A program made the translations under genes and the position numbers. Positions 24,679 to 33,072 of a DNA stretch of 64,000 nt are shown in pieces. The DNA lies in assembly GCA_963678775.2 (NCBI GenBank), contig CAXXGR010000008.1:248001-312000 (forward strand), in the 5' to 3' direction. A model generated the notes under the pieces. The model did not search any database and was not told the origin of the DNA. It was given only the letters and a program-made list of their open reading frames with translations. Source of the DNA: JBFHIJ01 sp963678775. GTDB lineage: Bacteria; Bacteroidota; Ignavibacteria; Kapaibacteriales; UBA2268. The number at the start of each line of letters is the position of its first letter. Within the stretch, counting starts at the first letter, position 1.

Positions 24679-24834
24679 TTACCTCACTGGCTTGTAAGCT
24701 TTAGTCAGTTCTCCATTTTTATTTAAAATCTTGGCATTTTTAAGCAACTCAATAGTGCTTACTTTATTAGATTTTATTTTCTCAGCTAGCTTTGAGAAGG
24801 ATTTTATGTATTTATTTTGCTCTGATGTTGTCAT
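24679..24834 (-). CDS. small protein paired with the broken toxin, possible antitoxin
   Basis: ATG 24834 to TAA 24679, 51 residues (begins MTTSEQNKYIKSFSKLAEKI), helical and Lys-rich, with 'TIELLKNAKILNKNGELTKAYK' in the C-terminal half, resembling the short helix-turn-helix-like partners found upstream of this toxin-like family. The toxin-like pseudogene starts seven bases after its stop, the spacing expected for a two-gene toxin-antitoxin operon. The frame is uninterrupted although its partner is broken. Antitoxin role is inferred only from context. Confidence 0.5.
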   Translation of the reverse strand: MTTSEQNKYIKSFSKLAEKIKSNKVSTIELLKNAKILNKNGELTKAYKPVR

Positions 24835-24924
24835 AATATTTACCTAAGTAGATATAAATATATAGTTTACAATATACTATAAATTTTGTTTATAATCAAT
24901 ATATCTTTATAAACGTATTATCTT

Positions 24925-25095
24925 CAACTCCCTTTTATGGCACAGTTTTTTATTCTTTTATGAAAAAGAATATTTTTGAGGTCTACTATGAATGAGCTGT
25001 TCCCTTCATCAAATCCTAAACAGGATAAGTCTTATCAGCCGCTTGCTGAAAGGATAAGGCCAAGAACTATTGACGAAATTTTTGGTCAGGAGCAT
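24925..25095 (+). repeat. rarA upstream and 5' end, original copy (copy C)
   Basis: The segment that recurs at 22908-23070 and 23813-23979. Between copies the region just before the start codon differs (TCTACT here, GCATA or GTATA in the copies), whereas the coding part is nearly identical. Confidence 0.85.
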
Positions 25096-26307
25096 CTTGT
25101 TGGTGACGGAGCTCCTTTGCGAGTGTTTATGCACAGAAAGCAGTTTCACTCCATTATTTTCTGGGGCCCTCCAGGCACCGGCAAAACTACTTTGGCTTTG
25201 CTAATTGCAGAGTACGCTGACACTGATTTTATCAGACTTTCCGCTGTGGAAGCCGGAGTAAAAGATGTCCGCGAGGTTATCTTAAAGGCAAGCCAAAGGC
25301 TCAAGTCAGGTAAACGCACTCTACTTTTTATAGATGAGATCCATAGGTTTAACAAATCGCAACAGGACGCTTTGCTACATGCGGTTGAAAATGGTATTAT
25401 TATTCTAATTGGTGCAACTACTGAAAATCCATCATTTGAAGTAAATTCTGCCTTGCTTAGTCGCTGCCAGGTATATAAATTAAAAAGCCTTAGCGAAGAG
25501 CAGGTACTAAGACTAATAAATCATGCTCTCGAAAAAGATGAGATATTAAAAGCTGCCGGCACAGAAATAGAAGATAAAGAGTTCCTCGTCAGTATTTCCG
25601 GTGGAGATGCTCGCACTGTGCTAAATGCTATAGATTTAGCTTTTAAACTTGCCGAAAAGAAAGACGACAAGGTCATTTTGACAAAAGAATTATTCCATAA
25701 GGCTCTTCAACAAAAAACTACCATTTATGATAAAAAAGGCGAAGAACACTACGATACTATTTCAGCCTTTATCAAATCTATGCGTGGTTCGGATCCTGAT
25801 GCAGCTCTGTTCTGGCTTGCCAAAATGTTGGAAGCAGGCGAAGATCCTAAATTTATCGCACGCAGATTAATCATATTTGCATCCGAAGACGTAGGAAATG
25901 CAGACACTTATGCTATTACTCTGGCTGTTTCTACATTCAAGGCAGTGGAAGTAATTGGTATGCCTGAGTGTAGAATTAATCTTGGTCAGGCTGTAACATA
26001 CCTTGCCTCCTGCCCTAAATCAAATGCAGCATATCTGGGCATTAATAAAGCAATGGCAGATGTAAAAAGCGGTGCGGACGTATCAGTACCCATGCACTTA
26101 GGCAATGCCCCAACTAAATTTATGAAAAACGAAGGTTATGGCAAGGGCTATCAATATCCACACGACTTCCCGTTCCACTTTGTCCAGGAAAATTACTTCC
26201 CAGACAGTATCAAATATAAACAATATTATATTCCGGGTGAGTTTGGCAAAGAAAAAGTCTTTTTAGAAAGACTAAAACTTATGTGGCCTGATAGATTTGA
26301 GGAGTAG
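24988..26307 (+). CDS. rarA: replication-associated recombination protein A (RarA/MgsA)
   Basis: 439 residues from ATG 24988 (an in-frame TTG at 24976 is less likely; both duplicates retain the same ATG). AAA+ clamp-loader-like ATPase: Walker A GPPGTGKTTLALLIA (about 60-74), Walker B LLFIDEIHRFNKSQQDALL, sensor 1 'IGATTENPSFEVNSALLSRCQVY', then the MgsA C-terminal oligomerisation region ('DPDAALFWLAKMLEAGEDPKFIARRLIIFASEDVG'). It acts at stalled replication forks with SSB. It is full length and looks functional, in contrast to the two truncated 5' copies upstream. Vertical housekeeping gene that borders the accessory mosaic. Confidence 0.95.
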   Translation: MNELFPSSNPKQDKSYQPLAERIRPRTIDEIFGQEHLVGDGAPLRVFMHRKQFHSIIFWGPPGTGKTTLALLIAEYADTDFIRLSAVEAGVKDVREVILKASQRLKSGKRTLLFIDEIHRFNKSQQDALLHAVENGIIILIGATTENPSFEVNSALLSRCQVYKLKSLSEEQVLRLINHALEKDEILKAAGTEIEDKEFLVSISGGDARTVLNAIDLAFKLAEKKDDKVILTKELFHKALQQKTTIYDKKGEEHYDTISAFIKSMRGSDPDAALFWLAKMLEAGEDPKFIARRLIIFASEDVGNADTYAITLAVSTFKAVEVIGMPECRINLGQAVTYLASCPKSNAAYLGINKAMADVKSGADVSVPMHLGNAPTKFMKNEGYGKGYQYPHDFPFHFVQENYFPDSIKYKQYYIPGEFGKEKVFLERLKLMWPDRFEE

Positions 26308-26400
26308 GGGGACATAATGCCCCTTTGATAAAAAATACAGAATATGTATTTTCGTTTTTCTGAATAATATTACTTATTTTGATTTAGTGAAATATTTTCC

Positions 26401-26446
26401 CACACCACTCGCTTTTGCGAGTCACCCCTCAAGAGGGGAATTAGAC
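26401..26446. repeat. double-hairpin intergenic repeat (copy 2)
   Basis: ACTCGC-TTTT-GCGAGT (26407-26422) followed by CCCCTC-AA-GAGGGG (26425-26438) and AATTAG. On the minus strand it reads AATTCCCCTC, hairpin, GGGGTGACTCGC, hairpin, the same architecture as copy 1. It lies between rarA and the ATPase gene and has no T-tract. Confidence 0.6.
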
Positions 26447-26459
26447 GGAATAGATTTTT

Positions 26460-27545
26460 ATGGAATTCATTTTTATCAAAAACTATAAGGCTATAAAGTT
26501 ATTAAAAATAGATAGCCTTAGTAGAGTAAATGTTTTTACCGGTAAAAACAATACAGGCAAATCCTCTTTATTAGAGGCAATCGCACTATTGGCTTCCCAA
26601 GGAAGTTTAAAATGGATAAAAATTATTCTTGAATTACGTGGAGAAAATGTTGATAATGACTTTTTTGACTTTGATAGAAATTATAGAATATTAGCTTCTC
26701 TTTTTTCAAATAGGAACAATGCTGTTAATTTTGAAAATATAATTACTATTGAAAGTAGCAACAAATCTTTCTTTGCACGATTTGTCTATTATGTCAAAAA
26801 CTACACGCGTGCGATGATAAACGGCAAAGAAGTTTTCGGAGATGTTACAACCATTTTAAGCAAAGATGAAGAAGATGAAGATAAAAAAGTTGGTTTAGAG
26901 ATAGGTAATGATGAAGATGCCCATCTATTGGAATTTGATACCAATATGTTAAAAATCAACAGTTTATCTCAAGAATCTACTCCCATACATTTCATAAATT
27001 CTTACGGGAAAGCTTTAGAGGAATCATCAGTATTGTGGGATAAAATAACTCTGACTGATAAAGAAGATTCCGTGGTAGAAGCACTTCGAATTATTGATCC
27101 TAAAATACAGAGGTTGTCTTTTATTAGCGAAGAATATTCCAATAATAAAAGATACCCAGTTGTTAAACTTGAAGGAAGTAAGGAAGTCTTGCCACTTCAA
27201 AGTATGGGTGATGGTATAAATCGTATTCTGAAGGTGATTCTGGCAGCAGTTAACTGTGAAAATGGAACATTGCTTATTGATGAGTTTGAAAACGGATTAC
27301 ATCATAGCGTTCAACAAAAACTATGGGAAGTCATATTTAGTATTTCTAAAAAGTTAAATATACAGGTGTTTGTTACTACTCACAGCGAAGATGCAATTCA
27401 TACATTTGCAAAAGTTTTAGAAAAAGACGAAACTAATGAAGGTAGTTTGTATCGATTAGCTTATCGCAATGATAATCTTACCGCAAATCTATTTACAGAA
27501 GAAGAAATAAAAAATGCAGCTAAACTAAATATAGATTTGAGGTAG
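26460..27545 (+). CDS. OLD-like ATPase of a putative defence pair
   Basis: 361 residues. ABC/SMC-type ATPase of the AAA15/OLD class: Walker A GKNNTGKSS (28-36) preceded by 'FIKNYKAI...VNVFTG', a signature-like 'LQSMGDGINR' (246-255), Walker B LLIDEFENGL (271-280) and switch His308 in TTHSEDAI. There is no TOPRIM domain in this protein; it is supplied by the next gene, which starts two bases after this stop. An ATPase with a separate TOPRIM partner parallels PARIS (AriA/AriB), and in fused form Gabija GajA and OLD nucleases. It is probably a phage-sensing or nuclease-activating subunit. Location beside the rearranged rarA locus supports an accessory role. Exact system type not named. Confidence 0.82.
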   Translation: MEFIFIKNYKAIKLLKIDSLSRVNVFTGKNNTGKSSLLEAIALLASQGSLKWIKIILELRGENVDNDFFDFDRNYRILASLFSNRNNAVNFENIITIESSNKSFFARFVYYVKNYTRAMINGKEVFGDVTTILSKDEEDEDKKVGLEIGNDEDAHLLEFDTNMLKINSLSQESTPIHFINSYGKALEESSVLWDKITLTDKEDSVVEALRIIDPKIQRLSFISEEYSNNKRYPVVKLEGSKEVLPLQSMGDGINRILKVILAAVNCENGTLLIDEFENGLHHSVQQKLWEVIFSISKKLNIQVFVTTHSEDAIHTFAKVLEKDETNEGSLYRLAYRNDNLTANLFTEEEIKNAAKLNIDLR

Positions 27546-27546
27546 T

Positions 27547-28155
27547 ATGGATAAGATTCTTTTAGTAGAAGGAAGTGATGATCTTCATGTTTTTTCAGCA
27601 CTATTTGAAAAATATAAGTTACCTGAATCATTCAAAATTGAAGATACAAAAGGTATTTCAAATCTATTAGCTTCAATCCCTATTTATATCAAGGCTCAGC
27701 AAACTCATATAGGAATAGTTGTTGATGCAGATGAAGACTTGCAAGCCCGTTGGCAAGCTGTTACTAGTCAATTAGAACCTTTTGGTTATAGAATACCTGC
27801 TTCTTCGAATCCTCAAGGATCTATATTAAAAAATACTGGTTATCCGACCGTTGGAATATGGGTAATGCCAAATAACCAATTGACAGGCATGATTGAAGAT
27901 TTTATGGCATATCTTATTCCTGAACATGATTTGCTGCTGGAAAAAGCAGGTGTAATTTTAGATCAGTTAGAAGCAGAAGGTCTAAACAAATACAAGGCAA
28001 TTCATAAATCAAAAGCTAAAATCCATACTTGGCTTGCTTGGCAAAAGTCACCCGGAACTCCTTTGGGATCAGCTATCACAAAGAAATACTTCGATGCGAA
28101 CAATAAAGAAGCACAAAAATTTATTCAATGGATTAGGGATTTGTTTGACTGTTAA
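27547..28155 (+). CDS. DUF3226 TOPRIM-like effector of the defence pair
   Basis: 202 residues. TOPRIM hallmarks: LLVEGSDDLHVF (Glu8) and IGIVVDADED (55-64, Asp60-x-Asp62). Then 'WVMPNNQLTGMIEDFM' and the family-typical 'KAKIHTWLAWQKSPGTPLGSAI' near residues 157-178. This is DUF3226, related to the TOPRIM nuclease/primase fold, likely a metal-dependent nuclease released or activated by the upstream ATPase (inference from PARIS, where the partner is DUF4435). The start is two bases after the ATPase stop. Its stop codon overlaps tail-to-tail with that of the PAP2 gene, so nothing further belongs to this operon downstream. Confidence 0.82.
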   Translation: MDKILLVEGSDDLHVFSALFEKYKLPESFKIEDTKGISNLLASIPIYIKAQQTHIGIVVDADEDLQARWQAVTSQLEPFGYRIPASSNPQGSILKNTGYPTVGIWVMPNNQLTGMIEDFMAYLIPEHDLLLEKAGVILDQLEAEGLNKYKAIHKSKAKIHTWLAWQKSPGTPLGSAITKKYFDANNKEAQKFIQWIRDLFDC

Positions 28156-28733
28156 GCTTTTCCCTGCTTCACTTCAGGCTTTAAATTCCATTTTTTGTCT
28201 ATCTGCTTAGCAAGTAAAGTAATCAAAAAGCCTACGCTCGTTCCTAAAATCGCGCCGCCTGTAATATCAATAGGATAGTGCACTCCTACATATACTCTTG
28301 AAAATGCAACAGTTGCCGCTATGCCGTAAAACCAATATCTGTTTTTTCTGAAATAATATGTCAATATTGTTGCCAGGGCAAAGTTGTTTGTGGCATGTGA
28401 CGAAGGAAATGATTTGCCACCACCACAGCCTACAAGCAGGCGAATATCATCTCCGCTCAGCGTGTGACATGGTCTTGGTCTTGCAAAAAATTCTTTCAGT
28501 ATACGACTCGATAACTCATTGGCAAGACCAACAGTTAAAACAATCATAAATGCATAAAACAAACCTTTCCACCTAAATTTTATAAATAAATATAAAAATC
28601 CTATGATATATACAGGAGTCCAATATTTTATACTAGTAATAATTGGCATCGCCAAATCCATTATTATATTAGACATTTCGGCATTTACAAACTGAAATAT
28701 TTCAGTATCTATTTGTAAAATCTGCTCCAACAT
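28152..28733 (-). CDS. PAP2-family membrane phosphatase
   Basis: 193 residues with about five membrane helices. All three PAP2 motifs are present: K-x6-RP (KEFFARPRP), PSSHA (SFPSSHATNNFA) and SR-x5-H-x3-D (SRVYVGVHYPIDITGG). Such enzymes dephosphorylate undecaprenyl-pyrophosphate or phosphatidic acid/phosphatidylglycerophosphate-type lipids on the outer face of the inner membrane. Substrate cannot be decided from sequence. Convergent with the DUF3226 gene (stop codons overlap). Confidence 0.9.
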   Translation of the reverse strand: MLEQILQIDTEIFQFVNAEMSNIIMDLAMPIITSIKYWTPVYIIGFLYLFIKFRWKGLFYAFMIVLTVGLANELSSRILKEFFARPRPCHTLSGDDIRLLVGCGGGKSFPSSHATNNFALATILTYYFRKNRYWFYGIAATVAFSRVYVGVHYPIDITGGAILGTSVGFLITLLAKQIDKKWNLKPEVKQGKA

Positions 28734-28779
28734 ACTGAATACCTTTTTATTATCTAAATTTTATTATACTTGTAACCAC

Positions 28780-28823
28780 TTATCCACAAACGAGTTATAA
28801 AGATGTGGGATACTTGTGGAAAA
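28780..28823. promoter_or_regulatory. DnaA-box-like cluster upstream of nrdJ
   Basis: TTATCCACA (28780-28788) is a perfect consensus DnaA box. TTGTGGAAAA (28814-28823) is a one-mismatch box on the other strand, and TGTGGGATA (28804-28812) is a weaker match between them. The region is the intergenic space between the PAP2 gene and nrdJ. DnaA control of ribonucleotide reductase is known for E. coli nrdAB; here it is inference. Confidence 0.4.
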
Positions 28824-28970
28824 CAATAGTCTTTTATGAAAAATATAGACCTTAATTTGTATCTTAAGCGAAGTAGCCACTAAAAGAAACTATTATTAGT
28901 TTACCCCTTTTACGGGACTCGCTTTAAGTTTGTTATACACTATTATATGTATATATCAAGGTTATGTTTC

Positions 28971-29007
28971 ACAATATACCAATTTTTAAGTTGATTTGGT
29001 ATATTGT
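28971..29007. promoter_or_regulatory. perfect 12-bp inverted repeat before nrdJ
   Basis: ACAATATACCAA (28971-28982) and TTGGTATATTGT (28996-29007), separated by 13 bases, end 35 bases before the nrdJ ATG. This could be an operator, for example for an NrdR-like repressor although it does not fit the usual NrdR box spacing, or an mRNA leader hairpin. There is no T-tract. Confidence 0.5.
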
Positions 29008-29042
29008 CAAGTGTAATTATTGATATTTCCGACGGTGACAGC

Positions 29043-32000
29043 ATGAAATTTAGCCGACTATTTACGAAAGATGGTGTAAGTCCATTCGACTTATTTAAAT
29101 ATACAAAACGGACTTCTGTTCTTAGGAATCCCGATGGTTCTGTCGTATTTGAAGCAAATGATGTAGAAGTTCCTACTTCATGGTCTCAAATGGCAACGGA
29201 CATTCTTGCTCAAAAGTACTTCCGAAAAGCGGGCGTACCTCTTTTTGACGAAACAGGCAAACCGGTTTTAGATAAGGATGGCAATCAAGTGCTTGGTAGT
29301 GAAAAATCTATCAAACAAGTGGTTCACAGATTAGCTAACACTTGGAGAACTTGGGGACAAGAGCACAACTACTTCGATACAGAAGAAGACGGAAAAATAT
29401 TCTATGATGAACTTGTTTATATGCTTGTAAATCAAATGTCTGCTCCTAATTCGCCTCAGTGGTTTAACACTGGCATATTTAACGAGTATAATATAACAGG
29501 CAACAAACAGGGACATTACTATGTAGATCCTGTTTCTAAGAAGATTAATAAGTCTAAAGATGCATACTCTCGCCCTCAGCCTCATGCTTGCTTTATCCAG
29601 TCTGTGGATGATGACTTGCTAAACGAAGGCGGTCTTTTTGATTTGGCTACCAGAGAAGCACGTATATTTAAATATGGCAGTGGTACAGGTACTAATTTCT
29701 CTAACATTAGAGCGCTGGGCGAACCTCTTTCCGGTGGCGGTATTTCTTCCGGTTTGATGAGTTTCCTAAAAATATTTGACAGGGCTGCCGGAGCTATCAA
29801 ATCAGGTGGTACTACTCGCCGGGCTGCTAAGATGGTTATTTTAGATATTGACCATCCGGATATTGAAGAGTTTATTACTTGGAAAGCCCGCGAAGAAGAA
29901 AAGGTTGCCGCTTTAGTTGCCGGCTCCAGAATCAATAAAGCATTTTTGCAAGCGATAGTAGAAGAAGCTATTAGCAACGGCACCGACCGTAAAAATAATC
30001 AGCGACTAAACACTCTTATCCAAAGAGCTATACACAGAGGAACTCCTCTTAATATAATAGACAGAACATTAGATTTAGTTTCTCAGGGATTTACTTCTCT
30101 TGATTTTGAAGATTTTGATACTTATTACGAAGGCGAAGCTTATCTTACTGTAAGTGGTCAAAATTCAAACAACTCAGTACGTATCACTAATGAATTTATG
30201 CACTGCGTTGAAAATGACGAAATGTGGGAATTAAGATACCGTACCACAGGTGAAACGGTCAAAGCTATCAGAGCTAGAGATCTCTGGAACAAAATTAATA
30301 TGAGTGCTTGGAAAAGTGCTGACCCGGGTGTGCAGTATGACTCTACTATAAATGAGTGGCACACTTGCCCGGAATCAGGCAGAATTAATGCGTCTAATCC
30401 TTGTAGCGAATATATGTTCTTAGATAACACTGCTTGCAACTTAGCCAGTTTGAACTTAATGAAGTTCTATGATGAAACGACGGGCAGTTTCCTGATTGAC
30501 GAATATTTACATGCTATTCGTATATGGACTGTTGTGCTTGAAATATCTGTACTTATGGCTCAGTTCCCTTCTAAAGAAGTTGCACAAAAAAGTTTTGATT
30601 TCCGTACACTGGGCTTGGGATATGCAAACATCGGCACATTGCTTATGGTAAATGGCATTCCTTACGATTCTCCTGAAGCTTTGGCTATGACAGGTGCTTT
30701 GACTGCTATGCTTACAGGCCAGGCTTACGCGACTTCTGCGGAAATGGCGAAAGAGTTAGGTACATTTGACAAATATGACATCAATAAAGAACACATGCTC
30801 AGAGTAATTCGTAATCATCGCCGTGCGGCTTACAATGAAGCTCCGGCAAAATACGAAGACCTTACTGTAAGACCAATGGGTATCAATCCAAAATATGTGG
30901 ATGAAAAGCTGGTTGCTGCTGCAAGAGCTACATGGGACAAAGCTTTGGAATTAGGCGAAGAGAATGGTTACAGAAACGCTCAGGTTTCTGTGATAGCTCC
31001 TACCGGAACTATTGGCCTGGTAATGGATTGTGACACTACCGGCATAGAACCAGACTTCGCTATTATCAAATACAAAAAACTTTCAGGCGGCGGTTATTTC
31101 AAAATTGTTAACCAATCAGTACGCAAGGCTCTTTCTAAATTGGGCTACAGCAACAAACAGATTGAAGATATTGAAAAATACTCAAAAGGTAATGCCACTT
31201 TAGCCGGGTGCCCTTATATTAATAAAAACTCTCTTGAAGCAAAAGGCTTTTCAAAAGAGCAGTTAGACGCCATCGAGCCTCAACTTGCATCTGTCTTTGA
31301 TATTACTTTTGCTTTTAATAAATGGTCACTTGGCGAAGATTTCCTAAAATCATTAGGATTCTTCGAAAGCGACTATAACGATTCTAAATTCAATTTGCTA
31401 AAACGACTTGGATTTACTGATCAGCAAATAGATGCCGCTAACGATTATGTATGCGGGACTATGATGATTGAAAATGCACCTCACTTGAAAGAAGAGCATT
31501 TGACTATTTTTGACACTGCCAACAAATGCGGTAGAAAAGGCACTCGCTTTATCCACCACATGGCTCATGTCAGAATTATGGCTGCTGCTCAACCTTTCAT
31601 TTCAGGCGCTATCTCTAAAACTGTAAATATGCCACAGGAAGCATCTGTTTCTGAAATTGGCGACGTTTACATGACTTCATGGAAGTCTATGGTGAAAGCT
31701 ATTGCCCTCTACAGAGACAGCTCTAAACTTTCACAGCCTTTGAATACTACGAACTACTCGGATTTGGATGAAATTATTACTCTTGGTGATGAAAACACAT
31801 TAGACGAAACTAAAGGACCAAAAGAGGTTCAGGAAATTATTGCTGATAGAATTCATTACAAACTTGTACGCCATAAACTTCCTAAAAAACGCTCCGGTCA
31901 CATCAGAGAGGCTTACGTTGGTGGGCATAAAGTCTTTTTGAGAACGGGCGAATATGAAGATGGTTCTCTAGGTGAACTTTTCATCGATATGTACAAAGAA

Positions 32001-32555
32001 GGTGCTTCATTCCGTGGCTTGCTGAATAGTTTTGCTATTTTGGCTTCAAAAGCCTTGCAGTACGGTGTACCTTTGGAAGAATTGGTGGATTCATTCACTT
32101 TTACAAGATTTGAACCTGCCGGATTGGTAGACGGCCATGAAGCTATTAAAAATTCCACTTCTGTTTTGGATTATGTTTTCCGCTCACTTGGGTATGACTA
32201 TCTTGGAAGAAATGATTTTGTGCATGTTAACGCTGTGGACGAAGACAGACATGATAACGACTCAAGTCCGGCAATCTCTACGCCTACAATTATAGATACA
32301 GATGAAACTCTGCCATCTGATGAGGAAGATATCGAGCCGGAGTTTATTGATGAGTTAGTGTCTGTAGGCTCAGAAGCAATCACTAACAGCAGTACAAATG
32401 GAACAGCTACTGCGACTCTTACAGTGAGTAAAGACGATGCAGTTGCCTTTGGCTATACAGGCGAGCAATGCGCTCAGTGCGGTTCTGCCAGAGTAAAACG
32501 CAACGGTAGCTGCACTGTATGTGAAGATTGCGGTAGCACAAGTGGTTGCTCATAA
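29043..32555 (+). CDS. nrdJ: vitamin B12-dependent ribonucleotide reductase (class II)
   Basis: 1170 residues from ATG 29043, giving the family-typical start MKFSRLFTKDGVSPF; a TTG at 29004 is in frame but unlikely. It is the large NrdJ form: 'APNSPQWFNTG' and 'PHACFIQSVDDDL' (about 140-195), 'NPCSEYMFLDNTACNLASLNL', 'SVIAPTGTIGLVMDCDTTGIEPDFA' and a zinc-finger-like C-terminus (CAQCGSARVKRNGSCTVCEDCG) that carries the reducing cysteines. It reduces ribonucleotides to deoxyribonucleotides using adenosylcobalamin, with or without oxygen. Monocistronic with its own terminator. The leader contains DnaA-like boxes and a perfect inverted repeat; no cobalamin riboswitch is visible. Confidence 0.95.
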   Translation: MKFSRLFTKDGVSPFDLFKYTKRTSVLRNPDGSVVFEANDVEVPTSWSQMATDILAQKYFRKAGVPLFDETGKPVLDKDGNQVLGSEKSIKQVVHRLANTWRTWGQEHNYFDTEEDGKIFYDELVYMLVNQMSAPNSPQWFNTGIFNEYNITGNKQGHYYVDPVSKKINKSKDAYSRPQPHACFIQSVDDDLLNEGGLFDLATREARIFKYGSGTGTNFSNIRALGEPLSGGGISSGLMSFLKIFDRAAGAIKSGGTTRRAAKMVILDIDHPDIEEFITWKAREEEKVAALVAGSRINKAFLQAIVEEAISNGTDRKNNQRLNTLIQRAIHRGTPLNIIDRTLDLVSQGFTSLDFEDFDTYYEGEAYLTVSGQNSNNSVRITNEFMHCVENDEMWELRYRTTGETVKAIRARDLWNKINMSAWKSADPGVQYDSTINEWHTCPESGRINASNPCSEYMFLDNTACNLASLNLMKFYDETTGSFLIDEYLHAIRIWTVVLEISVLMAQFPSKEVAQKSFDFRTLGLGYANIGTLLMVNGIPYDSPEALAMTGALTAMLTGQAYATSAEMAKELGTFDKYDINKEHMLRVIRNHRRAAYNEAPAKYEDLTVRPMGINPKYVDEKLVAAARATWDKALELGEENGYRNAQVSVIAPTGTIGLVMDCDTTGIEPDFAIIKYKKLSGGGYFKIVNQSVRKALSKLGYSNKQIEDIEKYSKGNATLAGCPYINKNSLEAKGFSKEQLDAIEPQLASVFDITFAFNKWSLGEDFLKSLGFFESDYNDSKFNLLKRLGFTDQQIDAANDYVCGTMMIENAPHLKEEHLTIFDTANKCGRKGTRFIHHMAHVRIMAAAQPFISGAISKTVNMPQEASVSEIGDVYMTSWKSMVKAIALYRDSSKLSQPLNTTNYSDLDEIITLGDENTLDETKGPKEVQEIIADRIHYKLVRHKLPKKRSGHIREAYVGGHKVFLRTGEYEDGSLGELFIDMYKEGASFRGLLNSFAILASKALQYGVPLEELVDSFTFTRFEPAGLVDGHEAIKNSTSVLDYVFRSLGYDYLGRNDFVHVNAVDEDRHDNDSSPAISTPTIIDTDETLPSDEEDIEPEFIDELVSVGSEAITNSSTNGTATATLTVSKDDAVAFGYTGEQCAQCGSARVKRNGSCTVCEDCGSTSGCS

Positions 32556-32582
32556 TTTGATTTTTAGCATTTGATTTTGATT

Positions 32583-32616
32583 AAGTCGTTCTTCGAAAGT
32601 GGAGCGGCTTTTTTTT
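32583..32616 (+). terminator. nrdJ terminator
   Basis: AAGTCGTTC (32583-32591) pairs with GAGCGGCTT (32602-32610) with G-U pairs, followed by an eight-T run. It lies 28 bases after the nrdJ stop. Confidence 0.8.
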
Positions 32617-32718
32617 ATGCAGTATTCTTCAATACATAATTATAATTAGTTATTTCTTAATTTTACAGTTATATTGCAAGCTATTAATATAAAATGATTT
32701 ATTTCTTGAGGGAACTAA

Positions 32719-33072
32719 ATGTACTATTTAATCAATCCTTTTAAAAATATTTTCAATTATTCCGGTAGAGCATCCAGAAAGGAATTTTGGATGTTTCAGC
32801 TTTACTATTTTATTCTATATATCTTACTGATTTTCCCTTTAAGTTTCATAATTATGCTATTTGATACTGATATAGATAATCTTTCAGATATATTTTTCTT
32901 TGGTTTCCTTATATTACACAGTATTGTTAATTTATCTATATCTGTTAGAAGAATTCACGATTTAAATAAAAGTGCGAGTTATTTGTTTTATAGTTTTATT
33001 CCTTTGGTGGGACATACAATAGACGAACCGCATTATAAGTTCAGCAATAAAAGCAGGTACACTTTATGGTAA
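32719..33072 (+). pseudogene. DUF805 membrane protein, C-terminally truncated
   Basis: 117 residues. The first 95 are a clear DUF805 protein: 'YLINPFKNIFNYSGRASRKEFW', two long hydrophobic regions, and the motif 'SISVRRIHDLNKSASYLFYSFIPLVG'. The expected last helix and 'GxNxYGxDP' tail are replaced by an unrelated 20-residue polar tail, and the frame ends inside the start of the lipoprotein gene at 33066 (7-base overlap). The missing kind of C-terminal segment occurs at 34075-34359, from a related but not identical gene. It looks like a DUF805 gene cut by recombination. DUF805 is an inner-membrane family of unknown function. Confidence 0.7.

Noticed and set aside
21434..25000. Insertion sequence or integron as cause of the repeats
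   Set aside because: No transposase or integrase frame, no terminal inverted repeats at the copy borders, and no attC-like folded sites; the repeats are gene ends.
26460..28155. Calling the pair PARIS or Gabija outright
   Set aside because: The partner domain is DUF3226-like, not DUF4435, and the ATPase is not fused to TOPRIM nor followed by a UvrD-like helicase.
28780..28823. Replication origin
   Set aside because: Only one perfect DnaA box and two imperfect ones; no dnaA, dnaN, gidA or parAB neighbours and no AT-rich unwinding element next to the boxes that stands out from the general AT-richness.
28734..29042. Cobalamin riboswitch before the B12-dependent reductase
   Set aside because: No recognisable B12 box or long multi-stem leader; only a simple inverted repeat.
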